Part shown: positions 63,684 to 64,000 of the stretch, piece after piece
How the letters are laid out: the number at the start of each line of letters is the position of its first letter
Position numbering within the stretch: the stretch's first letter is position 1
Assembly: GCA_030867185.1 (NCBI GenBank)
Contig: CM061487.1
Location: 19,617,000-19,680,999 of the forward strand
DNA length: 64,000 nt
Source of the DNA: Tagetes erecta
Lineage: Eukaryota; Streptophyta; Magnoliopsida; Asterales; Asteraceae
Reading direction: 5' to 3'
Made by a program: the position numbers and the translations under genes
The notes under the pieces: model-generated
What the model saw: the letters and a program-made list of their open reading frames with translations, nothing else
What the model was told of the DNA's origin: nothing
Databases searched by the model: none

Positions 63684-64000
63684 CAGTCGTGCTTGATATA
63701 ACTTCTAAACACTATTTCAAACTCTTAAATTCTATATATTTTTATTTATTTGAAAGTCATTAAGATATAATCTTATAAACGGAACATGATTCTGATTTGA
63801 CCATACATATAAAGGACGAAAAATCTGCAAGACTGTCTTTTTTATTTTTTACCTTTTGAAATCTGAAACAATGATCAGAGAAGAAAAACAAATACACGAT
63901 TTCTAAACTTTTTCAACCAACACTAAACAGGTGTTGTACCCGTCTCGGGAACGTTTCGGGGACGGAAACACCTAGGAAACGCCTAGGGGACGTTTCTCAA
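63684..64000. other. Unassigned edge sequence with GGGGACG-like repeats
   Basis: A/T-rich to about 63930. The last 70 bases change to repeated words CTCGGGAACG, TTTCGGGGACGG, AACGCCTAGGGGACG. This may be the terminus of a transposon that continues beyond the window; I cannot assign it. Confidence 0.4.

Overview
This is a repeat-dense stretch of a plant nuclear genome, almost certainly a eudicot and probably Asteraceae. The evidence is a set of A/T-rich, heavily nested plant retrotransposons: Ty3/gypsy LTRs of the TGTGACA type with initiator-Met tRNA primer sites, Ty1/copia elements of the Sirevirus kind with an extra ORF after pol, and L1-type LINEs with plant zf-RVT tails. The Asteraceae placement rests mainly on my memory that proteins resembling this extra ORF are common in Tanacetum and Artemisia annotations. 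I see no prokaryotic operons, CRISPR arrays or rRNA. Only one stretch (about 19.4-24.2 kb, minus strand) looks like an ordinary host gene, and I could not identify it.

Layout. 1-283: end of a gypsy integrase, then polypurine tract. 283-5219: two head-to-head gypsy LTRs (D plus, E minus); D holds a 586-bp Mutator-like element filled with telomere-like repeats. 5.8-7.5 kb: 5'-truncated LINE, minus strand. 8.44-14.4 kb: LTR G with a promoter-like region, a perfect 132-bp tandem duplication and an ~85-bp minisatellite that is split by a solo LTR (H). 14.4-16.9 kb: 5' half of a LINE (ORF1 plus endonuclease), cut by an LTR fragment. 18.4-24.4 kb: unidentified gene-like region. 24.7-25.5 kb: LTR fragment J.

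25.5-55.4 kb is a three-level nest that can be read base by base. Copia element A (old, broken) is interrupted at 26801 by non-autonomous gypsy-type element B (2.2-kb LTRs, target duplication GACAC). B is in turn interrupted at 29274 by a young Sirevirus-like copia element C (332-bp LTRs identical by eye, target duplication CTCGA). C carries gag, a pol broken in two places, and a 1,299-codon third ORF. A resumes at 48402 and is cut at 55422 by the LTR of element F. 58.2-63.7 kb: two 5'-truncated LINEs arranged head to head.

How the parts fit. C looks like a recently moved element whose own polymerase gene is defective, so it was probably mobilised by a relative. The two copia copies A and C share a non-coding architecture that the ORFs do not explain: an array of small palindromes after pol, dense clusters of GCCGGGTGAAG and TGACCCGTC motifs, then a TATA-like site, a short leader and a ~600-bp intron ending exactly at the ATG of the third ORF. 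This suggests that the third ORF is expressed as a separate spliced transcript. The gypsy LTRs share three other hidden modules: a candidate intron inside the LTR, a pair of small palindromes within that intron, and (in a second LTR family) a tRNA-like A-box/B-box unit at a roughly constant distance from the LTR start.
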